From Oreohelix idahoensis (taxonomy: Eukaryota > Mollusca > Gastropoda > Stylommatophora > Oreohelicidae), in assembly GCA_024509875.1 (NCBI GenBank), contig JAMPIV010021234.1:267359-331358 (forward strand): a stretch of DNA of 64,000 bases, written 5' to 3'. The notes beneath the pieces are model-generated. The model searched no databases, was not told where the DNA came from, and saw nothing but the letters and a program-made list of their open reading frames with translations. Below are positions 31,725 to 41,764 of the stretch, piece after piece (the stretch's first letter is position 1; each line of letters opens with the position of its first letter). The translations under genes were made by a program, and so were the position numbers.

Positions 31725-32274
31725 ATTTGACCCATCACATCAAGTAGTAGAAAAAGCTTACTAAAAATCTGACCCGTCACATCAAGTAGTAGAGAAAGCT
31801 TACTAAAAATCTGACCCGTCACATCAAGTAGTAGAGAAAGCTTACTAAAAATCTGACCCGTCACATTAAGTAGTAGAGAAAGCTTACTAAAAATCTGACC
31901 CGTCACATCAAGTAGTAGAGAAAGCTTACTAAAAATCTGACCCGTCACATCAAGTAGTAGAGAAAGCTTACTAAAAATCTGATCCGTCACATCAAGTAGT
32001 AGAGAAAGCTTACTAAAAATCTGACCCGTCACATCAAGTAGTAGAGAAAGCTTACTAAAAATCTGATCCGTCACATCAAGTAGTAGAGAAAGCTTACTAA
32101 AAATCTGACCCGTCACATCAAGTAGTAGAGAAAGCTTACTAAAAATCTGACCCGTCACATCAAGTAGTAGAGACAGCTTACTAAAAATCTGACCCGTCAC
32201 ATCAAGTAGTAGAGAAAGCTTACTAAAAATCTGACCCGTCACATTAAGTAGTAGAGAAAGCTTACTAAAAATCT
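31725..32274. repeat. 42-bp minisatellite, subfamily B (left block)
   Basis: About 13 units of 42 bp share the core GTCACATCAAGTAGTAGAGA followed by AAGCTTACTAAAAATCTGACCC. The unit aligns with the 41-bp subfamily A (GTCACA, GAGAAAGCT, ACTA and TGAC positions agree). It is interrupted at 32274 by the Penelope-like element and continues at 33649. Its 14-codon periodicity creates a false ORF on the minus strand. Confidence 0.94.
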
Positions 32275-32280
32275 ATCACG

Positions 32281-33189
32281 CCCTCCGGCCTTAATACCTC
32301 AGTATACTACAAGCCGACAGATGCCCACAGCTACCTCCTGTATACCTCTTCTCATCCTCGGGCCTGTCGTGACTCCCTTCCTTTTTCACAACTTCTCCGC
32401 CTCCGCCGTTTATGCCAAGACGACGATGACTTCCACTTACGAGCCAATGAGATGTTGGATTTTTTCCGTAACAGACTTTATCCAGAACATGTTCTCACCT
32501 CTGCTCTCCAACGTGTGCTCCCCATCTCTCGTCTGGAGGCCCTCAAACCTCACCATAAATCCACTTCGGATAGAGTCAAATTAATCTTGACCCATCACCC
32601 TCACAGTACTACTGTCAAACAGATCCTTTTCCGCCACCTCCCTATCCTCCAAGCAGAGTCTCTGACCCAAAAAGTATTCAGTGAAGCACCTTTGGTGGCA
32701 TATAGACGTGACAAGAACTTGAAGGATCTTCTTGTTCACAGCCGTCTCCCAAAGGAGAATGCCACTCACTTTGGCACACTACCCTGTGGTCGGACACGAT
32801 GCAACACGTGCAAGTATGTCATCTCAACCCAGAAGGTGTCCTTTCCTAAGGCTACGTACACCATCACTAGTAGCTTCACGTGTGAATCGCGCAATGTCAT
32901 TTATACGATCATATGTAAACGTTGCTGCAAAACCTATATTGGCCAAACAGGCAAACGACTTGGGGACAGATTCAGCCAGCACTTAAATGACATCGCTCAG
33001 CAAAAGTCAACACCAGTTGCTATACACTTCAATGGTCCTGACCACCATGGTCTCATCGACATCCAGGTCACAGCGATCCGATCCTGCTCCTCTGACACTG
33101 CCAGCCGAGAACAGCTTGAGAACCGTCTTATCCACTGCATGGGGTGTCTAAAACCAGCCGGTCTCAACACTTTTCACACCTTTGTCTGA
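32281..33189 (+). CDS. Penelope-like RT C-terminus and GIY-YIG endonuclease (partial)
   Basis: The frame is open from the truncated left end to TGA at 33187. It begins with the RT thumb-region signature of Penelope-like elements (VYYKPTDAHSYLLYTS, SQLLRLRRLC). A linker carries a Cys-rich PCGRTRCNTC motif. The GIY-YIG domain then shows VIYTIICKRCCKTYIGQTGK with the conserved Arg in LGDRFSQH and a downstream Glu-Asn (EQLENRLIH) before a LKPAGLNTF end. The nuclease nicks target DNA during retrotransposition. About two thirds of the element's protein is missing on the left. The remaining 302 codons contain no stops, suggesting a fairly recent insertion. Confidence 0.85.
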   Translation, partial: PSGLNTSVYYKPTDAHSYLLYTSSHPRACRDSLPFSQLLRLRRLCQDDDDFHLRANEMLDFFRNRLYPEHVLTSALQRVLPISRLEALKPHHKSTSDRVKLILTHHPHSTTVKQILFRHLPILQAESLTQKVFSEAPLVAYRRDKNLKDLLVHSRLPKENATHFGTLPCGRTRCNTCKYVISTQKVSFPKATYTITSSFTCESRNVIYTIICKRCCKTYIGQTGKRLGDRFSQHLNDIAQQKSTPVAIHFNGPDHHGLIDIQVTAIRSCSSDTASREQLENRLIHCMGCLKPAGLNTFHTFV

Positions 33190-33546
33190 GGTCACCCTCT
33201 CCTCTCTTGCTCTATTTTACTCTTTCCACTCTTATCCTATTCTTCTATTTGTATGCCATATACATTTTTTTATTTCATATTTATTTATCTCCCACTCATT
33301 CTGTCCCTTATTATTTCCAGTCCCCACTTTTATCACGTTGGGTAGTTTATTTTCCGGTTTCGTTTTTTAGTTTCTTAGTATGCATTGTGTACATCCGGCG
33401 GCGGAAGTCGCTTTCTGTTCAGCCACGCGCTTATCAACAGGACAGCGATTTTGATAGAATTTCGGTTCTTGCCTTCAGGGAAGTACCCAGTTTTTATTTT
33501 ATTTAGTTTTTATGTGTCCTATCTAGCCTTCACTTTCTTTCCTTTC

Positions 33547-33575
33547 CTGACGAAGGCCTTGTGGCCGTAACGTAG
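33547..33575 (+). ncRNA. Degenerate minimal hammerhead motif at the Penelope-like 3' end
   Basis: CTGACGA, AGGCC, TTGT, GGCC, GTAA, CGTAG follow in order, corresponding to the CTGATGA / helix II / GAAA / CGTC pattern of minimal hammerheads described in Penelope-like elements. At least two core positions (CTGACGA for CTGATGA and GTAA for GAAA) deviate, so it is probably not active. Confidence 0.4.
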
Positions 33576-33648
33576 ACTATTTTCTTTGTCCTTTGTCCTC
33601 GTAAGACGAATCACCTTTTTTCGATTTTTTTTCAAACCCATCCATCAT

Positions 33649-34271
33649 AAAAATCTGACCCATCACATCAAGTAGTAGAGAAAGCTTACTAAAAATCTGA
33701 CCCGTCACATTAAGTAGTAGAGAAAGCTTACTAAAAATCTGACCCGTCACATTAAGTAGTAGAGAAAGCTTACTTAAAATCTGACCTGTCACATCAAGTA
33801 GTAGAAAAAGCTTACTAAAAATCTGACCCGTCACATCAAGTAGTAGAGAAAGCTTACTAAAAATCTGACCCGTCACATCAAGTAGTAGAGAAAGCTTACT
33901 AAAAATCTGACCCGTCACATCAAGTAGTAGAAAAAGCTTACTAAAAATCTGACCCGTCACATCAAGTAGTAGAAAAAGCTTACTAAAAATCTGATCTGTC
34001 ACATCAAGTAGTAGAGAAAGCTTACTAAAAATCTGACCCGTCACATCAAGTAGTAGAAAAAGCTTACTAAAAATCTGACCCGTCACATCAAGTAGTAGAA
34101 AAAGCTTACTAAAAATCTGACCCGTCACATCAAGTAGTAGAGAAAGCTTACTAAAAATCTGACCCGTCACATCAAGTAGTAGAGAAAGCTTACTAAAAAT
34201 CTGATCTGTCACATCAAGTAGTAGAGAAAGCTTACTAAAAATCTGACCCGTCACATCAAGTAGCAGAGAAA
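33649..34271. repeat. 42-bp minisatellite, subfamily B (right block)
   Basis: About 15 further units of the same 42-bp repeat as 31725-32274, with common variants (AAAAAGCTT for GAGAAAGCTT, and CTGATCTGTC for CTGACCCGTC). The last unit is split by a SINE. Confidence 0.94.
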
Positions 34272-34416
34272 AAAAGTAAAGGTCAAGAATCCCGTTACAT
34301 GCCCATAGAGGCATATTGGGAATATGGTGTTAGGCCCATATTTTCTTGACCGTCGGCACACAAGGGGTGATGTGGTCAGCATCATGCCAGCCGCCTTAAC
34401 CTTCCCAGAATTGCTC
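34272..34416 (-). mobile_element. SINE copy 3 (antisense), truncated
   Basis: An 11-bp duplication TAGCAGAGAAA (34261-34271 and 34417-34427) flanks a 145-bp insertion matching SINE copies 1 and 2. It lies in the final satellite unit and lacks the tRNA-like head. Confidence 0.8.
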
Positions 34417-34505
34417 TAGCAGAGAAAGCTTACTATAAATTTGACCCCTTTCACATACAGGCCCAGAAAACCTTGCTATGCTGAATCTCTCAGAAAGGAC
34501 TAGAA

Positions 34506-34800
34506 AAAAAAAATATTTTAAACACAGGCTTTTAATGCACTAAAAAGCCACAAATAACTTTTCACAGAGTTTATAGCTTGCAGTTTAAAAAAATGTAACA
34601 TAAAATTGACAAAAAGCGTGGGGCGCTTAAGCACTTCTTATCATATATTTTATCCATAAGTGTCTAATGAAGTATAAAGCAGAAGTTAATTTCATGTAGA
34701 ATCTTTGATGTTACATTTTTTTACTGCATGCTATAAACTCCGTGAAAAATATTTGTGGCTTTTTAATGCATTAGTGCCTGTGTTTAAAATATTTTTTAAT
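34506..34800. mobile_element. Foldback (MITE-like) element
   Basis: The left arm (about 34506-34602, AATATTTTAAACACAGGC...AATGTAACAT) is the imperfect reverse complement of the right arm (about 34708-34800), leaving a central spacer near 105 bp. About 92 bp per arm pair with few mismatches. No ORF. A target duplication was not resolved because both sides are A/T homopolymers. Confidence 0.7.
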
Positions 34801-35544
34801 TTTCTTCTTTTTAGTGTTATTTTGTTGTTGTTTGTACATTTAAGTCAAATGTAATCGATCCGCTAATGACATTATCAGTTTGCAATGAACGAGTCCAGAG
34901 CACAGGAGGCGGATTTCATTATTCAGTACATTACACGGAAAGTTAATTTTTTTTTTTTGTGTGATAAGAGTTGTAAATTACTTTTTAAAATGTAGTTGTC
35001 AGTGTATGTCTGTTCATGTGTGTGCGATAGTGTGTGTGTGTGTGGAGGGGGGAGGGAGAAGTTTCAATATTTCTCTCAAGAAAGACAATCTTGTTTTAAA
35101 GAATACACCTAGATTATTTGCAGTTATCGCCCATTTCACTGATGAAACCACACAAACAAACAAAAATTAATATTACTTTTAATGTTATTCATTTTATTAT
35201 TTTTACAACTGATTATTGTATTGTCATCGGGAATACACAACTACGCCAAGTTTCAGAGCTATTCCTCATCTGGAAGCGATAGAAAAATCGACTGCAAGAT
35301 TTGAAGGTGAAAATTAAAGAAAAGCCTGTAAAAATCTACTACATTTGACCTCTTGTCACAGCACTATTTTACAACACTGCCGTGTCGAGTATCACAGTCT
35401 GTGCAACATATTCTGCATGAAATCTTCACGACACTCTCAACAGAAAAACAGTTTTAAATATCTGTTGTACCCATCGTTGATCACTTGTATTAAACTGTTA
35501 CAACTTACAGCATGGCCTAATTTATGCACGAGATGCAATGGATA
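34801..35544. other. No gene recognised; TG microsatellite
   Basis: A (TG)n run lies near 35030-35042 and a phrase at 35320-35360 (AAATCTACTACATTTGACCTC then TGTCACAG) resembles one diverged unit of the 41-bp satellite. No coding feature. Confidence 0.45.
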
Positions 35545-35547
35545 AGT

Positions 35548-35780
35548 AACCACTGGGAAAACCTGTTGATAGCATTAACAGGCAGTTCTTTATTTGGAAT
35601 AACCCAGGTTATTAGAGGTAGAGGGAGACAGTAACAATACACGGAGAAGAGAACTGGAGAAAGAAATGAAAGGGATGACATGGAAAGACGTTGAGCAGAC
35701 GGCACGAGACAGGAGGACTTGGCATAAGTTTGTTGAAGGTCTATGCTCCTTGTGGAGCAAGGGTAATGAACAAATAAATA
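35548..35780 (+). pseudogene. LINE 3' end (WIGHTLRKP family)
   Basis: After a frame break the codons for KDVEQTARDRRTWHKFVEGL remain open, preceded by GKPVDSI and FIWN remnants of the RT C-terminus. It is only the last ~80 codons of the LINE. A dispersed repeat follows directly. Confidence 0.8.
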
Positions 35781-35784
35781 TGTT

Positions 35785-36040
35785 ACATGCCTCATGCAGT
35801 TCCCACGGGTCTCTGAGAAGAGAAAGGAAGGACTACTGCTCCAACAGGAGCATCATAAAAAGCAACTAATGTGAGGCTGTGCATGGGGCCTTCAACCTCA
35901 TCATGTGAAAAAACATAGCTACAGAAACCTCTACTTCCAACAACACATGAATGTGTCGGTACTGGCTTCCTGCAAGAGGACCAATTACAGTCGTAACCTC
36001 ATGCTCCGAAAGCAGCTAAAAGGGAAATGATGATATTGAT
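35785..36040 (+). repeat. Dispersed repeat copy following a LINE 3' end
   Basis: The segment contains CATGCAGTTCCCACGGGTCTC, a GGACTACTGCTCC phrase, TGTGAGGCTGTGCATGGGGC and a GATGATATTGATGA end. The same order occurs at 39.1-39.4 kb and, in reverse, near 5.8, 41.8 and 45.8 kb. Confidence 0.6.
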
Positions 36041-36289
36041 GAATAAGTTTTAATGACACTTTAAATTTTATGTCTTTTTTTTTTTTTTACATTGTTAACA
36101 AAGACCTGTCGTGTCCAGTCTTCTTGTCACAGTAGTTCTATGTCCAACATTCTAGACCATCTCATTCTAACATACTTCTTCCTTCATTTCAAGTGTTCTC
36201 TGTTATCAGACAAATACATATCAACTTCTGAAGCAATGGGAAATGACAGATATACTTTGATGTCCTGAATGAGTTCCCCTTCTCTATAA

Positions 36290-36888
36290 TAGGTTCCAAG
36301 GGTTGTTGTAGCCGAGAGTTGTAGTGAGGATAAGCTCTCACTGCAGATAAATGCTTCTATGGCACGCGCCTCAAATAGCCTCTGACAACCAAGCCCAGCT
36401 CCCGGCCTTCATGTGTGGCTCAATTTGAGCCCGGCGGAACTGTTTCCACTGACGGGAGAAGGGGCGAAGGTGAGTCACTGGCGCCTTAAAACCAGTAGCT
36501 TCGGGCAGATAGGGCTCGTGATCCTTGGTTGGTAGCCTATCTAAGAGAAGGTAAAACTCTGAATTCAAACCACCGCTGTATAGCGGGAATATCCATTTAT
36601 GGGAAAGGCTTCGGACGTAAACCCTGTGGATAAATCCGGAGTTGGAGTCCCTAAGGCATTATTCTGGCAACTCCTGCGACGTGGCTGGTACCAAACTGTA
36701 TCAGCTGCTGCCGTTCCTTTGGGTCTACCGGCTGCGTGGAGAGGGGGAACATGCTGCATGGGCAACAGCTTGATCTCCATTTAACTGTGCCCAAGCTCGC
36801 ACCCTGGAGAGGACATTTCAGCTTCACCCTATAGGTGTTGGCTTCCAATAGTCAGTTATGACTGAAGGGGCTATTATTATTTTTATTA
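36290..36888 (+). mobile_element. Non-autonomous LINE-derived element
   Basis: A 599-bp insertion is flanked by TTCTCTATAA on both sides (36280-36289 and 36889-36898). Its last about 45 bp (ATAGTCAGTTATGACTGAAG then a (TTA)n-type tail) are nearly the same as the 3' end of the LINE fragment at 55691-55979, while the rest is GC-richer, LINE-5'-UTR-like sequence with no RT. It thus looks like a LINE with its ORFs deleted, mobilised by the parent family. Confidence 0.65.
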
Positions 36889-37067
36889 TTCTCTATAAGA
36901 TACAAACTGACAAACCAGTCCTATCCAGTTCTGAATAATTTTTTTGTTTTGGGTATGAACATGTACGTACATCGTAACTAACAATGGGAGTTCAACAATC
37001 TGTTTCTACAACAAAACACAAAAATGTCTGGATCATCCGAGAATCCAACTCAAAAACTAGTTCATTA

Positions 37068-37192
37068 ACACCTAAATAAACACAACAACAAAATAGTTCA
37101 CCACAAAGCTGTATAATGTATATGGTAAAAAAGCCTTAAGTGAAAGATCTCTCATTTGACCTGTACAGCAAAGACCAGGAGGAAGCTTGCAA
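37068..37192 (+). repeat. Segment duplicated from or with 30.0 kb
   Basis: CTGTATAATGTATATGGTAA, AAGTGAAAGATCTCTCATT and TGACCTGTACAGCAAAGA recur from 29975-30110 in the same order and orientation with scattered substitutions. Function unknown. Confidence 0.55.
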
Positions 37193-37748
37193 CATCATTA
37201 ACTCTTCCAGTACCAAGGAACAAGTGGGTTTGGCCCAAGCAAAAATGGTCACTCAGTTATAGTGTTAATAGTGAACTTTGGAAAATACATTTCGGTTATG
37301 TTCATGCATACTCGGTGATATATATGAAAATGACAGTAAATGTATGTTGATTTCTAGTGTGCAGAGTGTATAAACAATTTCTTTAAACTATCCTTACGCA
37401 CGAAAAATCAAATGGCAGCTCAAAGGAGATGGTGAGAAAAACAATAATAAAACAACAACAAAAAACTCCAGAAATTATTAAGATATGATATTGCTTTTCT
37501 CCCCACTTCCCCATAAAATTATCCAAAGAAATCTCAACAAAATGTCACATACATAAACAGTTTAATAATGTAACATCAGACAATAATTATTTTTACAGAA
37601 TTTTAGAAAAATCGTCACTGGCATGTAGAAACGGGATCTTTTGAAACAAGTTAGCGAGAGGGCAAGGAAAATGTCATTTACACAATGTTACTGTTGTTAA
37701 CAAAAAATCTTGTGTTGCAATAAACAGTTTATCAGTTTCTTCTTCTTT
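37193..37748. other. Probable 3' flank or 3' UTR of the 37.75 kb exon
   Basis: AT-rich, without recognisable repeats. If the adjoining exon is real, part of this is its 3' untranslated region on the minus strand. No clear AATAAA was found close to the stop. Confidence 0.35.
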
Positions 37749-38029
37749 TTAATCTGACACAGACCCTGTATTTGTGGCCATCTGACTACGTTGTCTTGTC
37801 CTCAGAACTTTACTTTCGACATCAGGCCTGTCACTATTACCTGGACTGTCATGTGACTCATATATCAAATTCCTGTTGGTAATTTCAATGTCATCTGCAT
37901 AATTGCTACAGTCTGAATTAATTTCTTCATCCACAGCATCTTCAAATAATTTCCTCACTTGGTTCGAAGGGAACCTACGAGGTCTGTAAGAAGTGGTAGC
38001 GTGGCTATTTCGAAAGCTGAAAATATGGA
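37749..38029 (-). CDS. Probable terminal exon of an unrecognised gene
   Basis: On the minus strand a long pyrimidine tract and acceptor (GGTTTTTTTTTCTTTAG, AG at 38031-38030) lead into 93 open codons ending at TAA (37749-37751). It is entered in phase 1. The product is hydrophilic: a basic YRPRRF start, an acidic stretch (LFEDAVDEEINSD), then Ser/Asn/Arg-rich sequence ending NTGSVSD. This resembles a cytoplasmic C-terminal tail, but no family is recognised. It lies 5.5 kb downstream of the MTSS1-like terminal exon on the same strand. Its partner exons were not found among the repeats to the right. Confidence 0.5.
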
Positions 38030-38284
38030 CTAAAGAAAAAAAAACCACAAATTAACAAAGAAAGACACCTACACATTCAATTACTCATCCATGTTTGAAT
38101 AAAAGGAAGTGCCTTCCATCCAAAATAGGATTTTCTGGTTAAAATTGTGGAATGGTGCTTTAAACGAAACAAAAACTAAATGCCGAAAAATCAGCTGGTT
38201 GGCCAGAAAGACATTCAACAGAACCGATTAAATTTTTACTGCGAATTAAAGTTTCATGCCACCTAGTGGTGATCATGTGTCTCC

Positions 38285-39090
38285 GCAACTTCCAGTCCAT
38301 TGGACTTATGAGATTGATAGGGTGAATATGCAACTACTGATGTTACAATCTTGGTCTTATGAGATTGACAGGGTGAATATGCAACCACTGATGTTACAAT
38401 CTTGGTCTTATGAGATTGACAGGGTGAATATGCAACCACTGATGTTACAATCTTGGTCTTATGAGATTGACAGGGTGAATATGCAACTACTGATGTTATA
38501 ATCTTGGTCTTATGAGATTGACAGGGTGAATATGCAACCACTGATTTACAATCTTGGTCTTATGAAACTGATAGGGTGAATATGCAACTACTGGTTTTAC
38601 AATCTTGGTCTTATGATATTGATAGGGTGGATATGCAACTACTGATGTTACAATCTTGATCCTATGAGATTGACAGGGTGAATATGCAACCACTGATGTT
38701 ACAATCTTGGTCTTGTGAGATTGATAGGGTGAATATGCAACTACTGGTGTTACAATCTTGGTCTTATGAGATTGAAAGGGTGAATATGCAACTACTGATG
38801 TTACAATCTTGGTCCTGAGATTGACAGGGTGAATATGCAACTACTGATGTTACAATCTTGGTCTTATGAGAATGATAGGGTGAATATGCAACTACTGGTG
38901 TTACAATCTTGGTATTATGAGATTGAAAGGGTGAATATGCAACTACTGATGTTACAATCTTGGTCTTATGAGACTGACAGGGTGAATATGCAACTACTGA
39001 TGTTACAATCTTGGTCTTATGAGACTGACAGGGTGAATATGCAACTACTGATGTTACAATCCTGGTCTTATGAGACTGGTGGATGCACTT
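38285..39090. repeat. 51-bp minisatellite
   Basis: About 16 units share the core GGTGAATATGCAACTACTGA followed by TGTTACAATCTTGGTCTTATGAGATTGACA. The 51-bp (17-codon) period gives long false ORFs on both strands. Some units carry small deletions near 38545 and 38815. Confidence 0.93.
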
Positions 39091-39094
39091 GCTG

Positions 39095-39360
39095 TGTGTA
39101 GTTACCATGGGTCTCTGACAAGACAAAGAAAGAACAGGACTAGTGCCCCCTCAGACATGTCGTAGGAGGCGTCGTACAAGAGGCTGTGCCACACATAGTT
39201 CATGGGAGCTCTGAGGAAGTAAAAAACAATACAAATATGGCTGCTGCTCCCTCAGACAACAATGCTGCAGGAGAATGTGCTTTGACACAGACTTCCTGAA
39301 TGGCGGCCAACTACAGTTTTGGTTCTCCATAATGAGCAAATGAGGACATGATGATGATGA
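39095..39360 (+). repeat. Dispersed repeat copy
   Basis: GGGTCTCTGACAAGACAAAG, CAGACATGTCGTAGGAGGCG, GAGGCTGTGCCAC and a GATGATGATGAAGATG end match the family at 35.8 and 14.0 kb. It directly follows the 51-bp array. Confidence 0.6.
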
Positions 39361-39474
39361 AGATGCATCTGGAACTACTGATGATTACAATATTGTCAAT
39401 TAAATATAGTTTCCTATTTTGTGTAACTCTGTAGATACATGTCAGTTTTACAGGCAGGCATAGGGTAACAAAAT

Positions 39475-39752
39475 ATAAGTCTGTTCTTGTGTATCTGTAT
39501 GATTGACATTCCACATGACAGTTCTTGTGTATCTGTATGACTGACATTCCACATGACAGTTCTTGTGTATCTGTATGACTGACATTCCACATGACAGTTC
39601 TTGTGTATCTGTATGACAGACATTCCTCATGACAGTTTTTGTGTATCTGACTGACATTCCACATGACAGTTCTTGTGTATCTGTATGACTGACATTCCAC
39701 ATGACAGTTCTTGTGTATCTGTATGACTGACATTCCATGACAGTTCTTGTGA
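39475..39752. repeat. 38-bp minisatellite
   Basis: About seven units share the core ACAGTTCTTGTGTATCTGTA followed by TGACTGACATTCCACATG, with one shortened unit near 39645. No gene. Confidence 0.92.
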
Positions 39753-41125
39753 TCAAGTTCCCTGCAGTAACTTTAACCTACACTAAATCAGCACAAGATT
39801 AAAGATGAGCATATACTTTTTTTGTTTTGCTCTCATACAGTTCTCGGCAGATACAGTCACACCTCTTCCCATCTGGATAGTACATGAATAAATAATTCAA
39901 TCTATACACAGGGGTAAAATAAAAGTAAGTACAAAACCATGTTTACAAAACAACAGAATGCAATCAAAGCTCAGACAAAGCTCATTACTAATAAAATTAC
40001 AAATTGCAGGTACTAAAACTAAGGGTGCATGAGTAGTGGCTTTCTGCCAAGTACCAGGAAGCTCCGCTGCAGTTTACTCAGCCAGGTTCGGGTACCTGGT
40101 AAAATTTAACAAACAAACAAAAAAGTTTTTTAAATAGATATTGTGTAGGTTCACAAGAACAAAATCACCAGTATCCGCCAAAAAAGTATTTCTCATAAGA
40201 AATTACAAATTTTCTTCTTTTTTTTTTAAATTAACTTCTGTCATTTTCAAATCTGCTTAGCCCTGACGAACGGTTTTGTTGTCCAGTACATCATTCTTGT
40301 AATTTTGTAAAACTATTTGAGTTACGTTTTGCCAAAGGAAGTAGCTACCTGGTACTACAGCCGATAAATCAAATCTTTGGGATCACTGGGAGATACAAAC
40401 GGAAACACTGAACTTAGTACTAACAGAAGCCAGGGAAGATGAACACATCCAGACAAACCAACTCTTAACACACCTCATTGCTCATATACTTAAATGAAAC
40501 AACAGACAAGCAGAACTACAGAATAATACAAAATTAAACCAAAAAAAGAAATCACAGCAAAAATGTTAACATAATAATTTCAAACTAGTTAAATGAAAAA
40601 AAAAAAAAAACATAATTCTACAAAGACACTAAGTGTAGGTCGTACAGTATCTAGCTGAAAAATTCAGCTGTTCCTTGGGCCTTTGTAACAACAATGAAAG
40701 TATTTACATTAGTTCTCTGTGAGGTACTCAAATACAACTCTATGAATACTACATTTCTGCAGGACCTATGTACAAGTGCACACTGGGTTTATAAACAAAA
40801 GCATCTGTGTGTACAGAACTAAACGGGTGGATCTGTGTACACATAAGAAAAGCTGGACCCTCGTGTATATTTATAAAAATAGCTGGACACCCAGATTAGT
40901 ATATGACAAGCATGTAAAAAAAAAAAAAAAAGATACATACTTGATATAAAAATGTAAACATTTGAAAACTTATATCCAGCTTGTCCACACATCAATTCCC
41001 AGCAGTCCTGGTATTATACTAACAAATCATATCACGACAAGTTTCACGAAATACTATGGCTGGATTGCATCCCATGATTCACCTGTGCTAAAATGGAATC
41101 TACCGGGTGACTGCCTATTTTTATA
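39753..41125. other. No gene recognised
   Basis: AT-rich intergenic or intronic sequence with short A and T tracts. A short tRNA-like phrase (CAGGTTCGGGTACCTGG near 40082) may be a SINE remnant. Nothing else can be supported. Confidence 0.45.
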
Positions 41126-41129
41126 TCAT

Positions 41130-41335
41130 CACTTGACGCAATGGACAGACTATTGGACTCTCTTTGCAAAAGTACTGCATTCGAAACTCAGTGCCGTCAT
41201 GCTCCCTTCTACCCAGCTGTAATTGGGTACCTGACTCTGCTCATGAGTTAGGGAAGGAAAAGACAGTGAGGAAGGGAACTGATCACCCTATGGCACAATC
41301 TGCTATAGGACTACCTTTACCTTATATCCTCACTT
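41130..41335 (+). repeat. SINE, second family
   Basis: A degenerate tRNA-like head (GCATTCGAAACTC B-box region near 41177) is followed by the body CTACCCAGCTGTAATTGGGT, GGAAAAGACAGTGAGGAAGG and a CTATAGGACTACCTTTACC tail. The same body occurs at 42.07-42.24, 47.53-47.75 and 62.4-62.6 kb, and tail-only copies near 47.36 and 51.93 kb. Confidence 0.65.
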
Positions 41336-41764
41336 ATATCTACCAGACATACCTGAAACAAATTTCACAACACGGAGCCATAACTGCAATCTGACAAATA
41401 AGTTTGTCTCTATTAGTCCCAGAAACAAAATATAATAAAAATCTAACACCACCAACAAACTGGTATTACAAGAGGCAGCTAAAAATTGATTTCCACCATA
41501 AAATCATGTGTTAAAACAGACTGGATCTCGCCACTGTGTTGTCATGTTAATGTGACAGCTCATTTATGTAAAAAAAAAAACTGCAGTTATTCCATTTCTT
41601 TGACATAAATTAGTAGGATAGGAGAGAACAAAATTATTTTAAAATAGAAAGTGATTTTTTAGTCACACAGCATTCCAATATATGAGTATACAGATTCATT
41701 TGTTCTTATCTGTAAGAGCTGGTTGACAAGTAATGAGGCTAACCGTGTTAGTTATTACCATTAT

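Larger units (their letters stand above)
32275..33648 (+). mobile_element. Penelope-like element, 5'-truncated, inserted in the satellite
   Basis: The 1374-bp insertion is flanked by AAAAATCT on both sides (32267-32274 and 33649-33656), a duplication of satellite sequence. It holds the end of an RT and a GIY-YIG endonuclease (see the CDS) and a 3' region with a hammerhead-like core. It has no RT catalytic region and so cannot move on its own. Confidence 0.85.

Noticed and set aside
30148..34271. Regular direct repeats resembling a CRISPR array
   Set aside because: Units are head-to-tail without unique spacers, and the context is eukaryotic. It is a minisatellite.
31706..34314. Long minus-strand ORFs of 178 and 245 codons with a repeated TGQIFSKLSLLLDV motif
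   Set aside because: They only reflect the 42-bp (14-codon) satellite period and have no flanking gene structure.
38256..39126. Repeat-protein-like ORFs on both strands
   Set aside because: Artefact of the 51-bp (17-codon) minisatellite; both strands are open for the same reason.
39311..39756. Repeated SYRYTRTVMWNV-type ORFs
   Set aside because: Translations of a 38-bp minisatellite in several frames.
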